A stretch of DNA of 64,000 nucleotides from Mytilus trossulus (GCF_036588685.1 NC_086381.1:55365431-55429430), one strand, 5' to 3'; counted from the stretch's first letter, positions 10,006 through 22,508 are shown. The notes: a model not told the origin generated them from the sequence alone. Numbers and translations are program-made.

Positions 10006-13000
10006 CCATGATAGCCAAGCACCTGTACTCAAAACATGTCTAACTTTTCTGTATGATTGCACTAAAAGATTTGTCCATAATTTTCAATAGTTAAATCTAT
10101 TGATGTGCAACAACATAAGAAGCAAAATATAGAAGTTGGAGATTAACCCAGGGTATAACCCCTTCTTTATATTTTGGGTGTTAATTTAATATTAAAAGTT
10201 ATCAATACAGAGATGATGATAGTTGTAATAACTTGAGATGAGGTTCAATATCCTGGTAATGATTATTTTCTCTGTATTTTCACCACTACAAACTGTCATT
10301 TGATCCAACGACTAAAAAGGTTTTTTTACATTGTCTTAAACTTAAAGGTCTATCAGTACTTTTTTGTGGGGAAAAAAAAGTAAACTCACAAAAAAAAAAC
10401 TAAACGCTGAGGGAAAGTCAAAACGGGAAGTCCCTAATCAAATGGCAAAATCAAAAGATAATGGGTTTTATAAAGTAAATGCATTTTTTTTTGTCCTTGT
10501 TTAAAAAAAAGAATGTCATTTAAATGAAAATTTCAGATTTATAAAGAAATAACTTTCCTGAGATATTAAAATTAAAATTTAAGATTTATAGTAAAATAAT
10601 AATTTTCCTAAAATTTTTACATTTTCAATGCATTGTAGTTGTCAGATTATAGAATGACATTATTACTTGAAATTGATTTAAACTCATAGTCTAGTACATT
10701 CAAAGTTCAGAAGCAAAACATTTTTTTCTTCAGAGTTTTGGCGTAGACTTAACAAATATCAAATGATCATTTCAGAAATACATTATGCTTGGAGCGCTGC
10801 GTGTCTTTACTAACATATAACAAAGTTGCTTATTGGTGTTTAAGGAGTATGGTTGGTTATGTCTTCTGTTTGTTTCAGTTGGTCTTTGGATTGTTCTTTG
10901 GATTGTTCTTTGGTTTTGAGGTATTTAGGATGGTGTGTTTACCTTTCAACGGAATCTATATATGTAATTCTGAAATGAAAAATATTTGATATTTCTAGTC
11001 ATAAAAAAAATAATTTAATGTTTGAGAATAAAGCTGATTGAACTTTGCATCTGTACAATTTTCATACTTTCTTTAATTTCTGATTTTCAAAATTTAGAAA
11101 AAATGAATATCTTCAATCAAAATCTAAATTGTATTTGACATACTATGATGTATTGGAAATGGAAAACTAGAATAACATATTCTCGTAAATTAATGGAAAA
11201 TGATCCCAAAAGTTTTTTTAAATAAACTTAATCTTCTTCAAAAAAATTTCTGGTTATCTTCATCTTAAAAACTTTAAAGCACTGATCACTATCAAGATAA
11301 TAAAGAAGTAAAAATACATTTTTATAACAGCCAAGCCATAGCGAAAATTCGGCCATACAAAAAAGAATTTGGATGTTTAATCAACACTTATTATAGAGCT
11401 ATAAACATAATCGCAGGGGTAATTAATTCTTAAAAAAAGGAAAGCTTGGACAAGTCTTAATATTTTGTGAACAATAATAAATTTCTATGATATATAGATT
11501 ATTATCATAATTTTACTGAATTACTGATAATTTCCTTTCTCAGCTTAGTAGAAAGATATGGAAAGTATCTCTAGAAACTAAGGCTGCACTTGCCATTGTC
11601 AATGTAAATTTCAAAGTCATCATAAGCAAAATAGCAATAAACAGGTTATCATGGGTCATCTCAACTTGATAGTTTTTCTCACTTTTGCGGTACCAGCTCA
11701 AGGGAGATAATCAATCTCGTTGAGATGACCAACAAAATTTATGATGAATTTATTTTGAGTTATCTGAAAGTATCATCATCTCAAAGTGAAGAGTCATTTC
11801 CTATATCTTACAGTAGTTAATTCCCTTTGCTTCAAGCTTCTCAACCTTGGGTTAATTTTCATCTCTCACCTTCAACACTTAGTTTTCATCCACAGATTCC
11901 AGATATTTAGTGATAACTTCATTATTATGAGACCATAATTGACAACTGGTATCAATGTTTTAATTTTACTTGTTAGTCCCGTTTAACAATTGCTCATCGT
12001 AATTTGTAAAATTAAATTGTCTTGAGTTTAAGCATTTCTTTGTCCAGACAAAGAGTAATAGTGAGAGCTTTACTCTCTAACTGGGATCCAACTTGCCTCA
12101 TTAGTTCAAAAGAGTTTTCCATTAGTCCATAATTGTTGCAAGCTATACTTTATTGTAGTTTTAACATGGGTAGGCATTATATATGTGATTATTTTTGCCT
12201 AAGCGACAGCATACAATCATTTCTGTTAACCAAGCAGTTTTAGATTTATATAAGACCCTGTTTCAGACTTTGGGGATTTAATCACTAAAAGTTAAAGATA
12301 ATCAGACTACTTTAGATTTAACTAGTAATCTGTTTTCTTTTAATCCCAGTAGCACAAAAGAGCTGATTCCTGTAAGTCTGTTTATTGCCTGCTTCTGGTT
12401 TTTATCCATTTAAGGAACCACAGGGGCAGATCCAGCCATTACATTATAATGCATTAAGGAACCAGCGATTCCGTAGGTGCAGTAACCTTGCCTCAGTCCA
12501 TTATTGTTAAGATATCAGTGTTTTTTCTTTTTCTCTCACAAAAGTCATTGGAAGTAATCAAAATTACACTCATAAATAATCCTAGAACAAAAAATAATAC
12601 TCTTCAATTGTAAATTTTGCTACTATTTTTCTTTCAAGTATAAAACTTAAATAAAAAGTAAAAATCTATTTTATTGAAGTATATTACGTGCCATTTGAAT
12701 TTTGAAATTAATTTTAATAAATTATAAAGTATTAATTAATTTGAATTATAAAGTATTGAAATTAATTTTTATTATAAAGAATCAGTATTTATATCATTTT
12801 TTTTAGTTCTAAATTCTTTCTTTCTAATATTTTTATTAGATGTAAAGTTTTCATACTTGATGCATGTAATATCATTTTACATCATATTTGTATTTTTTCA
12901 TTTCAGCTTCTTTTTCTTGTACCACTGAAACTTCACAGAATAATTGCGTCTATTTTGAAGTTGTGTACCTGCTTATATGGAATTGTTTGAGGAATTTCCC

Positions 13001-13376
13001 CCCATTTTTCCTTTAATTCTGATCTTGAAAACTGTTTTCCGAAATTTTTAAATATGGTACTGATTTTGTGTAGTCAACTGCTGCAGTTTTCAATCTCTTT
13101 TTTTTTAACTTCACACAATGATTGTTCAAATATTTTAAAAGTTGTCCACTTTTTTTCCCCGACTTGGGAACTAAGTAATTTTCTTCAAAGGTAAAATAAA
13201 TAATTTTTAACCAATACCTTTTGGAATTCACATCGAGTTTGCAAATTTATAGAGGCTTTTACAAATTTTGGCTACTATGTAAATGAGTTAAGTAAACCTT
13301 AAAATGAGATATTATTGATTAAATATGCTTCAAATTCAAAATATTATAAAAATGTAGATTCAATGTGTTTGCTATT
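10006..13376. other. Long AT-rich stretch, essentially featureless
   Basis: I see no coding region. A fragment at 12137-12215 matches one arm of the fold-back element at 50583-50741. 12424-12460 has a remnant of the 'gatccagcc' repeat. Confidence 0.4.
12137..12215 (+). repeat. Solo left arm of fold-back element
   Basis: 'gcaagctatactttattgta' and 'acatgggtaggcatta' followed by 'cctaagcga' match the left arm and loop of 50583-50741. The right arm is absent. Confidence 0.65.
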
Positions 13377-13571
13377 TTACTACACTGTACTTTTTTTCCT
13401 ACATTTGTATAAATATTACTACACTGTACTTTTTTTCTGACATTTGTATAAATATTACTACAATGTACTTTTTTTCTTACATTTGTATAAATATTACTGC
13501 ACTGTACTTTTTTTCTGACATTTGTATAAAAATTCCTACACTGTACTTTTTTTCTGACATTTGTATAAAAT
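13377..13571. repeat. 39-bp tandem repeat, five copies
   Basis: The unit holds 'tactacactgtacttttttt' and 'acatttgtataaatat'. Starts at about 13381, 13420, 13459, 13498 and 13537 give a period of exactly 39. The long minus-strand frame across it is a by-product. Confidence 0.85.
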
Positions 13572-13796
13572 TTAAAAAAAAAATGCATGTCTGGTACTTT
13601 TTAAATGAATTTCATAAATAATTTGTATTTTAAATTGAGAATTTCTCCTGTTTCCACCATTGTAAAAATAATGTGAGATGCCTTGGAACATTCTGGTGAC
13701 TAATAATGATGAACAATGGAAATGACATTTCATTACTTAGATAAAATGGATTCAGTGGACTGATTAGCATAAATAACTATGATGGAAAACCTTTGA

Positions 13797-13880
13797 AGGC
13801 AGGCAGGATAGCAGCTCTTGAAGGAAGATGGTCAAATAAATCTTCAACCAAGTCTGAGGCTTTACCAAGAAATTAAGAAG
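13797..13880 (+). ncRNA. Spliced non-coding unit A, exon 1
   Basis: Homologous to 20703-20787: both share 'caggatagcagctctt', 'aatcttcaaccaagtctgag' and 'gctttaccaagaaa'. It ends in AAGAAG|GTAAGT, a consensus donor. A two-base length difference between the copies ('cttgaaggaagatgg' against 'cttacgaagatgg') breaks any shared frame, so I treat it as non-coding. The 5' edge is only the limit of clear similarity; transcription start is not visible. Confidence 0.5.
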
Positions 13881-14219
13881 GTAAGTTTATTTAAGCCAAA
13901 TATTTGTATACATTTTCTGGTAACATTTGACAAGAAGTGCATATTTAGACAACATGACAGCACCAGTCTGATCTTCTGCACGCAGAACACCATTGATGTA
14001 TTAATTTTAACAAGTTTTATAATTTGAATTGCCATTTTCTTGAACAAGATTTTCGATCAATATTTAAAATTTCTAGGGGAGACAAGTACAATAAACAGCA
14101 AGATTTGTTCATTCAATAGATAATTAACTGTTTAATTTGCACATCACTTTTGTGAAGTTAAATTCCAAACAAAAAACTATGACTTGTTTTATTTTTTTTA
14201 TGTCAAGTTATCTGCTTTA

Positions 14220-15430
14220 TTGTCGAGCCTTCGACTTTAGTCGAAAAAGCGAGATTAAGCGATCCTACATTTCGGTGTCGGCGGCGGCGGCGGCGTCCAC
14301 AAATATTCACTCTGTGGTTAAAGTTTTTGAAAATTTAATAACTTTCTTAAACTATACTGGATTTCTACCAAACTTGGACAGAAGCTTGTTTATGATGATA
14401 AGATAGTATCCAGAAGTAAATTTTGTAAAAATAAAATTCCATTTTTTCTGTATTATATTTATAAATGGACTTAGTTTTTTCTGCGGGGAAACATTACATT
14501 CACTCTGTGGTTAAAGTTTTTAAAATTTGAATATCTTTCTTAAACTATACTGGATTTCTACCAAACTTGGACAGAAGCTTGTTTATGATCATAAGATAGT
14601 ATCAAGAAGTAAATTTTGTAAAAATGAAATTCCATTTTTTCTGTATTTTATTTATAAATGGATTTATAATTAGTTTTTTCTGCTGGGAAACATTACATTC
14701 ACTCTGTGGTTAAAGTTTTTAAAATTTGAATATCTTTCTTAAACTATACTGGATTTCTACCAAACTTGGACAGAAGCTTGTTTATGATCATGAGATAGTA
14801 TCCAGAAGTAAAGTTTGCAAAAATAAAATTCCATTTTTTCTGTTTTTTACTTATAAATGGACTTAGTTTTTCTGCTGGGAAACATTACATTCACTTTGTG
14901 GTTAAAGTTTTTAAAATTTTAATAATTTTCTTTAACTATCCTGGGTTTGTACCAAACTTGAACAGAAGCTTGTTTATGGTCATAAGATCTTGATAGAATC
15001 CAGTAGTAAATTTTATAAAAAAATAAATTCGTTTTTTCCGTATTATACTTTTAAATGGACTTAGGTTTTCTGCCAGGAAACAAAACATTCACTCTGTGGT
15101 TAAATTTAAAAAAAAATAATGACTTTCTTTGACAATTTTAAATTTGTACCAAACTTCGACAGAAGCTTTTTTATGATCAAAAGCTAGTATCTAGAAAGGA
15201 AATTTTGTTAATATTTGGTACCTGTGTATCTGTATTTTACTTATACATGGACTTAGTTTTTCTTCCAGTTACATTTATGCAGTCTGGAGTTTTACTAAAC
15301 TTGGATAGAAGCTTCTTACAATCAAAAGATAGTATCAAGAGGAATATTTTTATTGATTGTTTTCCCCATTTTTTGTTGAGCCTGGGAGTTACAGCAAAGT
15401 AGGCGAGACACTGGGTTCCATGGAACCCTT
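14220..15430 (+). repeat. Long repeat with internal ~195-bp tandem units
   Basis: It starts with 'tgtcgagccttcgactttag' and a GCG-rich run, and ends with 'gcgagacactgggttccatg' plus 'gaaccctta'. Inside, 'ttcactctgtgg'-type starts at about 14305, 14499, 14698, 14890 and 15088 mark units of 192-199 bp. Related elements lie at 17695-18045, 19310-19970 and 44348-45205. This copy sits in intron 1 of non-coding unit A. Confidence 0.75.
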
Positions 15431-15644
15431 ACGAATTTTTCATAGAGAACAATGACATTTTGTATTTATCTGGGTTACTAACAAATTATTGATTTAATTA
15501 GCAATGTTGCTAATCATCAGCTTTTTTCATTTTCCACTGCTAGGCGAGACATCTCTGTCAACAGTTTATCTTACAAGGTTGTGTTGATATTTATAATTTT
15601 GTACATTTTGTAAGAAATCATAAAGTCTTTTTAATTCTTTTTAG

Positions 15645-15711
15645 GTTCTTCTGTGATATGTGTTCATTGTGTGGGAATAAGACTTGGTAGTCTGATACAA
15701 CTAATATGAAG
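15645..15711 (+). ncRNA. Spliced non-coding unit A, exon 2
   Basis: A 67-nt exon between TTTTTAG and GTATGA. It matches the exon at 21220-21286 in length and in most bases ('gttcttctgtgatatgt', 'gggaataagacttggt'). Conservation drops in the surrounding introns. One frame ends with TGA here and TAA in the copy, but exon 1 has an in-frame stop in A only, so a shared protein is unlikely. Confidence 0.6.
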
Positions 15712-15928
15712 GTATGAACTAGTATTTTAGTCCTGTTTTTAAAAAAGAAAAAGTATTATAAAATGTATTTGAGCATATGCTCCAAGCATGAAGGTGTGTC
15801 AGAGTTTGGTTAGAATCTTTGCTTTCTTTAATTGCCTTTTTTAAAAGGAGTAAATTTAAATATCTGATTTGATTATGTAAACGTTTGTTGGGATGCTGGT
15901 TTGCTGTTTCCAACTTCTATTACATTTT

Positions 15929-16386
15929 TATGCCCCACCTACGATAGTAGAGGGGCATTATGTTTTCTGGTCTGTGCCTCCGTTCGTATGTCCGTTCGTC
16001 CGTTTGTTTGTCCCACTCTAGGTTAAAGTTTTTGGTCGAGGTAGTTTTTGATGAAGCTGAAGTCCAATCAATTTGAAACTTAGTACACTTGTTGCTTATG
16101 ATATGATCTTTCTAATTTTAAAGCCAAATTGGACATTTGACCCCAATTTCACGGTCCACTGAACATAGAAAATGAAAGTGCGAGTTTCAGGTTAAAGTTT
16201 TTGGTCAAGGTAGTTTTTGATGAAGTTGAAGACCTAACAACTTGAAACTTAGTACACATGTTCCATACGGTATTATCTTTCTAATTTTGATGCCAAATTA
16301 GATTTTTTACCCAATTTCACGGTCCATTGAACATGGAAAATGATAGTGCGAGTGGGGCATCCGTGTACTTAGAACACATTCTTGTT
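15929..16386 (+). repeat. Dispersed repeat starting ATGCCCC
   Basis: It begins 'tatgccccacctacgatagt', has two tandem internal blocks starting 'ggttaaagtttttggtc', and ends 'gagtggggcatccgtgtact'. An inverted copy lies at 36166-36455 in CNDP2 intron 12. It is in intron 2 of non-coding unit A. Confidence 0.7.
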
Positions 16387-16528
16387 ATAGACTTAATTTA
16401 ATTTGCCACTGGAAATTTATCAACCAAAAATCAAATGAATCAATCATTCAAAATATGGAATATACATACAGTATACCAAAAATTATCCTTTTAAACAATC
16501 TTGAATGACTAATTATTTTATTTTTCAG

Positions 16529-16592
16529 GTAAGCATCACAGCTTGTCTGTAAGGATTGAAGCTGGGAGTGGGCATTAGAGCTGACTTTTATG
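16529..16592 (+). ncRNA. Spliced non-coding unit A, exon 3
   Basis: A 64-nt exon between TTTTTCAG and GTAAGA. Apart from three substitutions it equals the exon at 21957-22020 ('gcatcacagcttgtctgtaa', 'ggattgaagctgggagtggg'). This is the strongest conservation in the duplicated locus. All three frames lack a continuous link to neighbouring exons. Confidence 0.65.
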
Positions 16593-17396
16593 GTAAGAAC
16601 CAATACAAATATAACAAAATGCAAAATAAGAAATATGTTAGACATAAATCATTGACTTGTTTTTCATCCTTTTCTGCTAATAAAGACTGGAATTTAAATA
16701 TTTCAGCAAATCACTTTAAGGCTGCTCGCGGGTCTAAATCAACTTTTTTTCTTATATAGGATTTTGCTATTTCTTCTATGATTAAACTTTATCTTATACC
16801 TAATATAAATATAAAATAAAAATATGGGGTCACCATTCATTTAAGCTCACAACCTGCCTCCGTAAGAAGCATACATTTTTGTTAATGTCCTTTTAGTTCT
16901 GTTGAACTAAGAAATATTGGTAATATCGAAATAAAAAAAGAACTAAATTACAGAAATCGCTTAAATTTTACAATTATTTAGTTTATGTACAGCTTGTTTG
17001 AAAACAATAATAAAAATAAAGGTCACCGATGAGTTAGATATTAAAGATATTTTAATTTAAACATAAAAAAATGACATTTTTGCACCAAAGGGAGATAATT
17101 TGGAGCTTTGTCAATGAAGTTAACATTTTTAAAGTCATCTGTGGCCAAACAAAATTTATTTTTCTGGGTGATTTTTGTACCAAACTATAAAGTAATAACT
17201 AATAGTATAATAAATAAAAAATTTAATGAAAAAAATGTTTAATTTTTGCTGAATTTTTTATACCCGCAAGCCTCCTTAAACAAAGTAAGAAATGTTTTAT
17301 GAATCATGATTTTAATGACCAGTTATTTATTATTTTACATTTGATATTGTTTCAATTTTTAGATATTACGATTAATTCTGTATATTTCTTTTTCAG

Positions 17397-17690
17397 GTAA
17401 CTGTGACTGCATAAAAGGGCTATGTGATTTTACTGTAACAGAATAGAATGTTATTCAGACTATTTTTTGTATTTTTGAGAAAATGTATATAATTTTTACC
17501 ATATAAAGAAAAAAAAATATGTACAGGTTCTCCATTTTCAAAAAGATTGGAAGTTGTTGGTTGATAAATCTTTGAAATTTAAAAAAATACTATTTTTTGT
17601 TCATACTCATATCTGGAGAAAACACAAGTAGTTTAAGAATGGAGAATTTTAAAAAAAAAAAGAAAAAATGTTCAATTATTGAAAGGTTTT
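17397..17690 (+). ncRNA. Spliced non-coding unit A, terminal exon
   Basis: Begins after TTTTTCAG. It aligns with 22509-22830: 'aactgtgactgcataa', 'attcagactattttt' and, further on, 'ttctccattttcaa' and 'agtttaagaatgga'. No clear AATAAA is seen in this copy, although unit B has one. The 3' end is set by the limit of similarity. Confidence 0.45.
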
Positions 17691-17694
17691 TGTT

Positions 17695-18045
17695 CAGCCT
17701 TCGACTTTAGTCGAAAAAGAGAGACATAGGGATCCTACATTCTGTTATTGGCTTGGTATGCCGGCGTCCACATAGGAGGGGTCCTGATCCCGAAACCCAT
17801 GATGCTTAAAAACATGGTCCTGAGGTCCCAAAATTGGAAAAAATTATTCTTGGATGCTGAAAGGGTCAATCCCGAAATCCTTAGCTTAAAAACACCCGAT
17901 CCCGTAGTCCTGATAAAGATTCTATCCCCCCTCAAATATATTTAGTAATTTACTTGCATAAGCTTGACTTAAGCTTTTTCCTCATTTTTGTTGAGTCTGC
18001 ATTTAACAGCAAAAGTAGGAGAGACACTGGGTTCCGTGGAACCCT
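17695..18045 (+). repeat. Repeat of the 14.2-kb family with a different interior
   Basis: It starts 'cagccttcgactttagtcga' and ends 'gagacactgggttccgtgga', like the elements at 14220, 19310 and 44348. The middle is instead a short unrelated block of 'tcctgatcccgaaaccc' and 'aatcccgaaatcc' type. The tandem 195-bp units are missing. Confidence 0.65.
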
Positions 18046-18464
18046 AACAAATTTATCAAGATTCAAAATATTTAAATATTTTTTTTCTGGTGTAATTTGA
18101 AAAGTCCCTCCTTCCCCTGGACAACCAATTATTTATTGCTTAAATTATTTGGAGGAATTTACTTTAAAAGGTTAAAAAAAAATTGATAGTAGTTAAAACT
18201 GTATGCAGAGTGTGTGATATATTTTTCTGGTTCGTCAAGGTCTATAAATGCATTTTTTTTCAATTTTCAGATCCCACAAACATAAGCTAAAGGAACCTGC
18301 AAAATAAGATTTTTCTTTGTTTGATTTGTAATAATATATTAAAGAGGAAAATGTGCCCATCTTTGTCTTCCATCCAAAACTCCAATTACATATAGTAATC
18401 TGTAAAGTGGATCCAGGGATCAGGTATGCAGGGTAGGGTTTCGATAAAACACAGAATTAAATGT

Positions 18465-19228
18465 TTTATAAGAACAAGACTTTAGGGATTGCTACAGTGA
18501 TTTAATAAGACATATTTTGGTTTGTACGGCACCTTCATCAGGATTGAAAATACAGGAGAGTACAGAATTCTGTAGTGATCATTTATATTTCACAATGTCA
18601 CCACCAGAACAAATTATAAATAGGGTGTGAAGGTAGTTGTGAAAATTAACTAATCAAGAATGTTAAATAAAATATGTTTTTGTAAATTTGGACGACATTT
18701 GACTTGCAATTATGTACTATTTACTACACTGGATGTAGTACAGACTTGCTTAACGTACCATTTCAATACTGGGAAAAGTATGTTTGTCTGAGCGAAGCCA
18801 ATTGGAAGCATGTACCTCTTAGTGAAGCTAATTGGGAGTACATACCCTCTGTCTTGTTGCGAAGCTGATTGGAAGCAGTACATATACACCTCTGTCTGCT
18901 TAACCTAATTAGAAGCAGTACCCTTGGCAGAGTGGTCCCAATTAGAGGCAGTAACTCTGAGCGAAGCCAATTGGAAGCATGTACCTCTGCAAAATTTGAT
19001 CAAATACTAATCAACAAATTTTATTTAACATTCTTTTAAAGTTTACTTTCATATTTTTATTTATTATTATTCCCCCTGTTGACATTCATTATTAAGTGCA
19101 AATTATCACTTCACCATTTTGTACTCTTTTGTCACTAAGTTTTTATTCTGATCAAAGTGCTGTAGAAATTAAAACATGCCAATATAGTTTGATTACTCCA
19201 ACAATCCCTGAAGTATTATTATAAGAAT
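18465..19228. mobile_element. Possible imperfect-TIR element with GCGAAGC repeats
   Basis: The left end 'ttataagaacaagacttta' followed by 'gggattg' resembles the reverse complement of the right end near 19195-19226 ('caatccctgaagtattatta'). Inside, 18780-18990 holds four to five degenerate units with 'gcgaagccaattggaagca' and 'gtacctct'. The boundaries are approximate. Confidence 0.4.
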
Positions 19229-19309
19229 TATCATAAAGGAATCTTTTATAGACCATTGAAATAAAAATAAATACTATGCATTTTGCTGGTTATTTATTTC
19301 ACTTTTTGT

Positions 19310-19970
19310 CAAGCCTTCAAATGTAGTTGAAAAAGCAAGAAATAGCAATTCTTCATCCTTTTGGCTGCTGCGGCGGTCATAAATATTCACTCTGTAGTTT
19401 TTGAAATTTTAATTATTTTCTTAAACTATCCTGGATTTTTACAAAACTTGGACAGAAGCTTGTTTATGACCATAAGATAATATCGAAGTAAATTTTGTAA
19501 TTTAAAAAAAAAATATCAATTTTTACTTATAACTGGACGTTGCTTTACAATAAAATCTTGAAATCTTGAAATCTTGAGTTTTTCAATTTTTTGAAAGAAA
19601 ATGTGTACCTGTTTATCTGTATTTTACTTATAAATGGACTTGGTTTTATTTCCAGTTAATATTATTTACAGTCTGCAAACATTTATTAAATTCAAAAGAT
19701 CCAGAACTTTTCACAAAAAGGGGGGGGGAGGGACTCTCTAGTCATGCTTCAATGACTCCCTATATAATCAACCAATTTTTTCACGGGAAAAGGGGAGGGG
19801 CTGTATTCCCCTTAGGTGGATTTCTACCAAACTTGGACAGAAGTTTCTTACAATCAAAAGATAGTATGGAGAGAAGGAATATTCTATTGATATTTTCCCT
19901 CTTTTTTGTTGAGCCTGAGATTAACAGCAGAAGTTGGCTAGACACTGTGTTCTACAGAACCTTTACAAAC
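19310..19970 (+). repeat. Repeat of the 14.2-kb family, with nested insert
   Basis: It starts 'tttgtcaagccttcaaatgt' and ends 'ctagacactgtgttctacag'; both ends are diverged. Near 19690-19805 it contains a G-rich 'gatccagaacttttcac' repeat, which must have arrived later. Confidence 0.6.
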
Positions 19971-20084
19971 TTCATTTTAGCAAACTGTAATATATTTTTC
20001 ACCTTTGTCATGTTTAGCTGAGTTCATAACAAAGGGTATATTTTTTTAAGAATATTTTACAAGGAGCATAGTTGAAGAACTAAG

Positions 20085-20180
20085 GACAAAGAGGAGTTCT
20101 AACTATATGTCCCCATTCAAATGCATTGATAGGCCAAAAAAGGGGGAATTCCAACCCCCAGAACCCCCTGGTGGATCCTC
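20085..20180. repeat. G-rich 'ggatcc' repeat fragment
   Basis: 'ccccattcaaatgcattgat' and 'ccaaaaaagggggaattcca' match the interior of 9854-9999. Confidence 0.5.
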
Positions 20181-20702
20181 CAACGAATGTGAGGGTTCAG
20201 AGAGTTGACAAACTAGTGAAACAGTAGTTGAACTACTTTGACCATTCAGCCACCATTACTCCATCTGCACTAAAAATGTTATTGAAATATGTTGAATATT
20301 TGTAATTTACTTATTTTTTTTATTTTGATTACCAGTACACTATTTTTGTTTTGTTTTGTTATGTAAAACAAAAATTTAGAGTTCTAACAGGGTGAAATTT
20401 ATGTCAAAGGGAGGTAATTTATTGTACTGTGTTTAACTTCAAATACTTGAAATTCCCTCAATGTTAGATTTTTATTTATTGGAATACTCACGTTTATGCA
20501 TATATTTTTTACATGTCAAATGTTTTCTAGATATAGAAATTTAGGGTAGGAAAAATTATGTATCACTTAAAATAATTACATGAATTTTTGTTTAAAAGTT
20601 TATTAATTGAAAGTACATCTGATACTTTTATGTATGTTATGTTATTTTCTAAAACCAAATGGACACAACATAGATTGACAATAAGATATTGAAAAGAACT
20701 AC

Positions 20703-20787
20703 CTTAACAGCCAGGATAGCAGCTCTTACGAAGATGGTCAATTAAATCTTCAACCAAGTCTGAGGCTTTACCAAGAAAATAGAAAAG
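20703..20787 (+). ncRNA. Spliced non-coding unit B, exon 1
   Basis: The copy of 13797-13880. Its donor reads AAAAG|GCAAGT, where unit A has AAGAAG|GTAAGT. This makes a GC-AG intron if the unit is still spliced; the remaining donor positions stay consensus. The 5' limit is set by similarity only. Confidence 0.5.
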
Positions 20788-21219
20788 GCAAGTCTATTTT
20801 AGCCAGATCTTTTAAGATAACAGACCCTTCTGAAATACTGCTTTTAAAACGTCATTGATGAATTAATTTACCATTTTAGTATTTATAGATACAAGAAACA
20901 TGAACAAGATTTACTATTAAAAATATCAATAGTAAATCCTTGAAATAGTCAGTAAACTTCAAGAAAAGGCAGTACAATTTAAACACAATTTTGCATTTAA
21001 TGGGAGATAACTGTAAAATATTCAGAATTTTTTGTTATGCAGTTAAATTTAAATGTAAGTTTTTTTTTAACTTTTCTATCTTTTCTATTGATTTAAAAAA
21101 AAATGATTTATAACAACTGTCTACCCGTTTTAAGAAATCTGAACAATATTTTGTAAATTATAGGTTACAGATAAATTAACTTACAAAATGTATAATGTGT
21201 TGATTATGATTTCATTTAG

Positions 21220-21286
21220 GTTCTTCTGTGATATGTTTTCATGGTGTGGGAATAAGACTTGGTGGTCTAATACAGCTAATATAAAG
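21220..21286 (+). ncRNA. Spliced non-coding unit B, exon 2
   Basis: A 67-nt exon between ATTTAG and GTATGT, the counterpart of 15645-15711 with the same length and a few substitutions. Confidence 0.6.
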
Positions 21287-21316
21287 GTATGTACCAGTAT
21301 GTTAGTATATAAAAAA

Positions 21317-21612
21317 AAAGATGTGTTATGATTGCCAATGAGACAACTGTCCAAAAGAGACCAAAATGACAGACATTAACAACTATAGGTCACCTGGCGT
21401 TCTTCAACAATGAGCAAAGCCCATACCGCATAATCACCTATAAAAGGCCCTGATAAGACAATGTAAAACAATTCAAACGAGAAAAACTAACAACCTTATT
21501 TATTTAAAAAAAAAAATGAAAGAAAAACAAATATGTAACACATAAACAAACAACAACCACTGAATTACAGGCTCCTAACTTGGGACAGGCACTAAAAAAA
21601 CCCTAGTCCTGT
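21317..21612 (+). repeat. Dispersed mussel-type repeat, long copy
   Basis: The most complete copy here of the 'gccaatgagacaactgtcc' family. It continues through 'caacaatgagcaaagcccat' and 'aacaaccactgaattacagg' to 'cctaacttgggacaggcac'. It lies in intron 2 of unit B. Confidence 0.65.
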
Positions 21613-21956
21613 TTTGGAAAACTCTAAAATATTATAAATGTTTAATAGGAAAACAAGATTTGAACACTTAAAAGATGTTTTACAGGAATCTACTCTTATT
21701 ACTATAACAGTAACCAAAAAAGAGTAAAGTTTAGGATCTGAATTGTTTACATAAAATCGTGTTGGCTTGTTGGCCTGCTGTCATCCATGTGTTCATGACA
21801 TATATATATATTTAACATTTAAGACCATTTCTATTTAATGATTTGCCACCGGACCTTAAGCAACCAACAACCAATCATTCAATCTTTTCAATATACATAC
21901 ATATTACCAACAAAGAACCTTTTAAAAAGTTTTTAATGAATTATTTTATTTTTCAG

Positions 21957-22020
21957 GTTAGCATCACAGCTTGTCTGTAAGGATTGAAGCTGGGAGTGGG
22001 CATTGGAGCGGACTTTTATG
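21957..22020 (+). ncRNA. Spliced non-coding unit B, exon 3
   Basis: A 64-nt exon between TTTTTCAG and GTAAGG; it differs from 16529-16592 at only three bases. Confidence 0.65.
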
Positions 22021-22193
22021 GTAAGGATCAATACATAGATTTATGCACTTTTCATCCAAGAGCAATATAAAGCCCAATATTTTTGTCGGGTAAAGATGTA
22101 AATCTTGCATATTAATGTCAAATGTATAATGTGTAATCTTGGGATTTCATTTTTTTTGTTATCTTCAGTTGTCCCCATATATGAAAACATATA

Positions 22194-22305
22194 AGTGTGG
22201 TATGTATGCCAATGAGACATCTATTGACCAGATACCAAATGATGTGGATGCAACTAAATGTCACCCTATGCCTTCAACAATGAGCAAAACCTATATTGTG
22301 TAGTT
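22194..22305 (+). repeat. Dispersed repeat fragment
   Basis: A truncated 'gccaatgagacatct' and 'caacaatgagcaaaacc' copy of the repeat at 21317-21612, in intron 3 of unit B. Confidence 0.55.
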
Positions 22306-22508
22306 CATTTAAAAAGTTCACCACAACAAAATGTTTATTCAATCAAGTATGTTAATAGCCTGATATACTTTAAAACAATGTTACAATGATAAAATTTATG
22401 TCAACAAATCACTTTATAACAAAAGAAAAAGAAATGTTCTATACATTATAATTGTTTTGCCTTAAATATTATTTCAATGTTTATGAGTAATATATATTTC
22501 TTTTTCAG

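Noticed and set aside
9679-10022. Frames on both strands over 9.7-10.0 kb
   Set aside because: They fall in the G-rich inverted-end repeat at 9854-9999.
13319-13588. Minus-strand frame of repeated NIYTNVRKKVQCS units
   Set aside because: A product of the 39-bp tandem repeat (period divisible by three).
15645-15711. Box C/D snoRNA (GTGATAT and CTGA motifs)
   Set aside because: The block lies between perfect splice signals as an exon, lacks terminal stem pairing, and the D-box-like CTGA is changed in the second copy.
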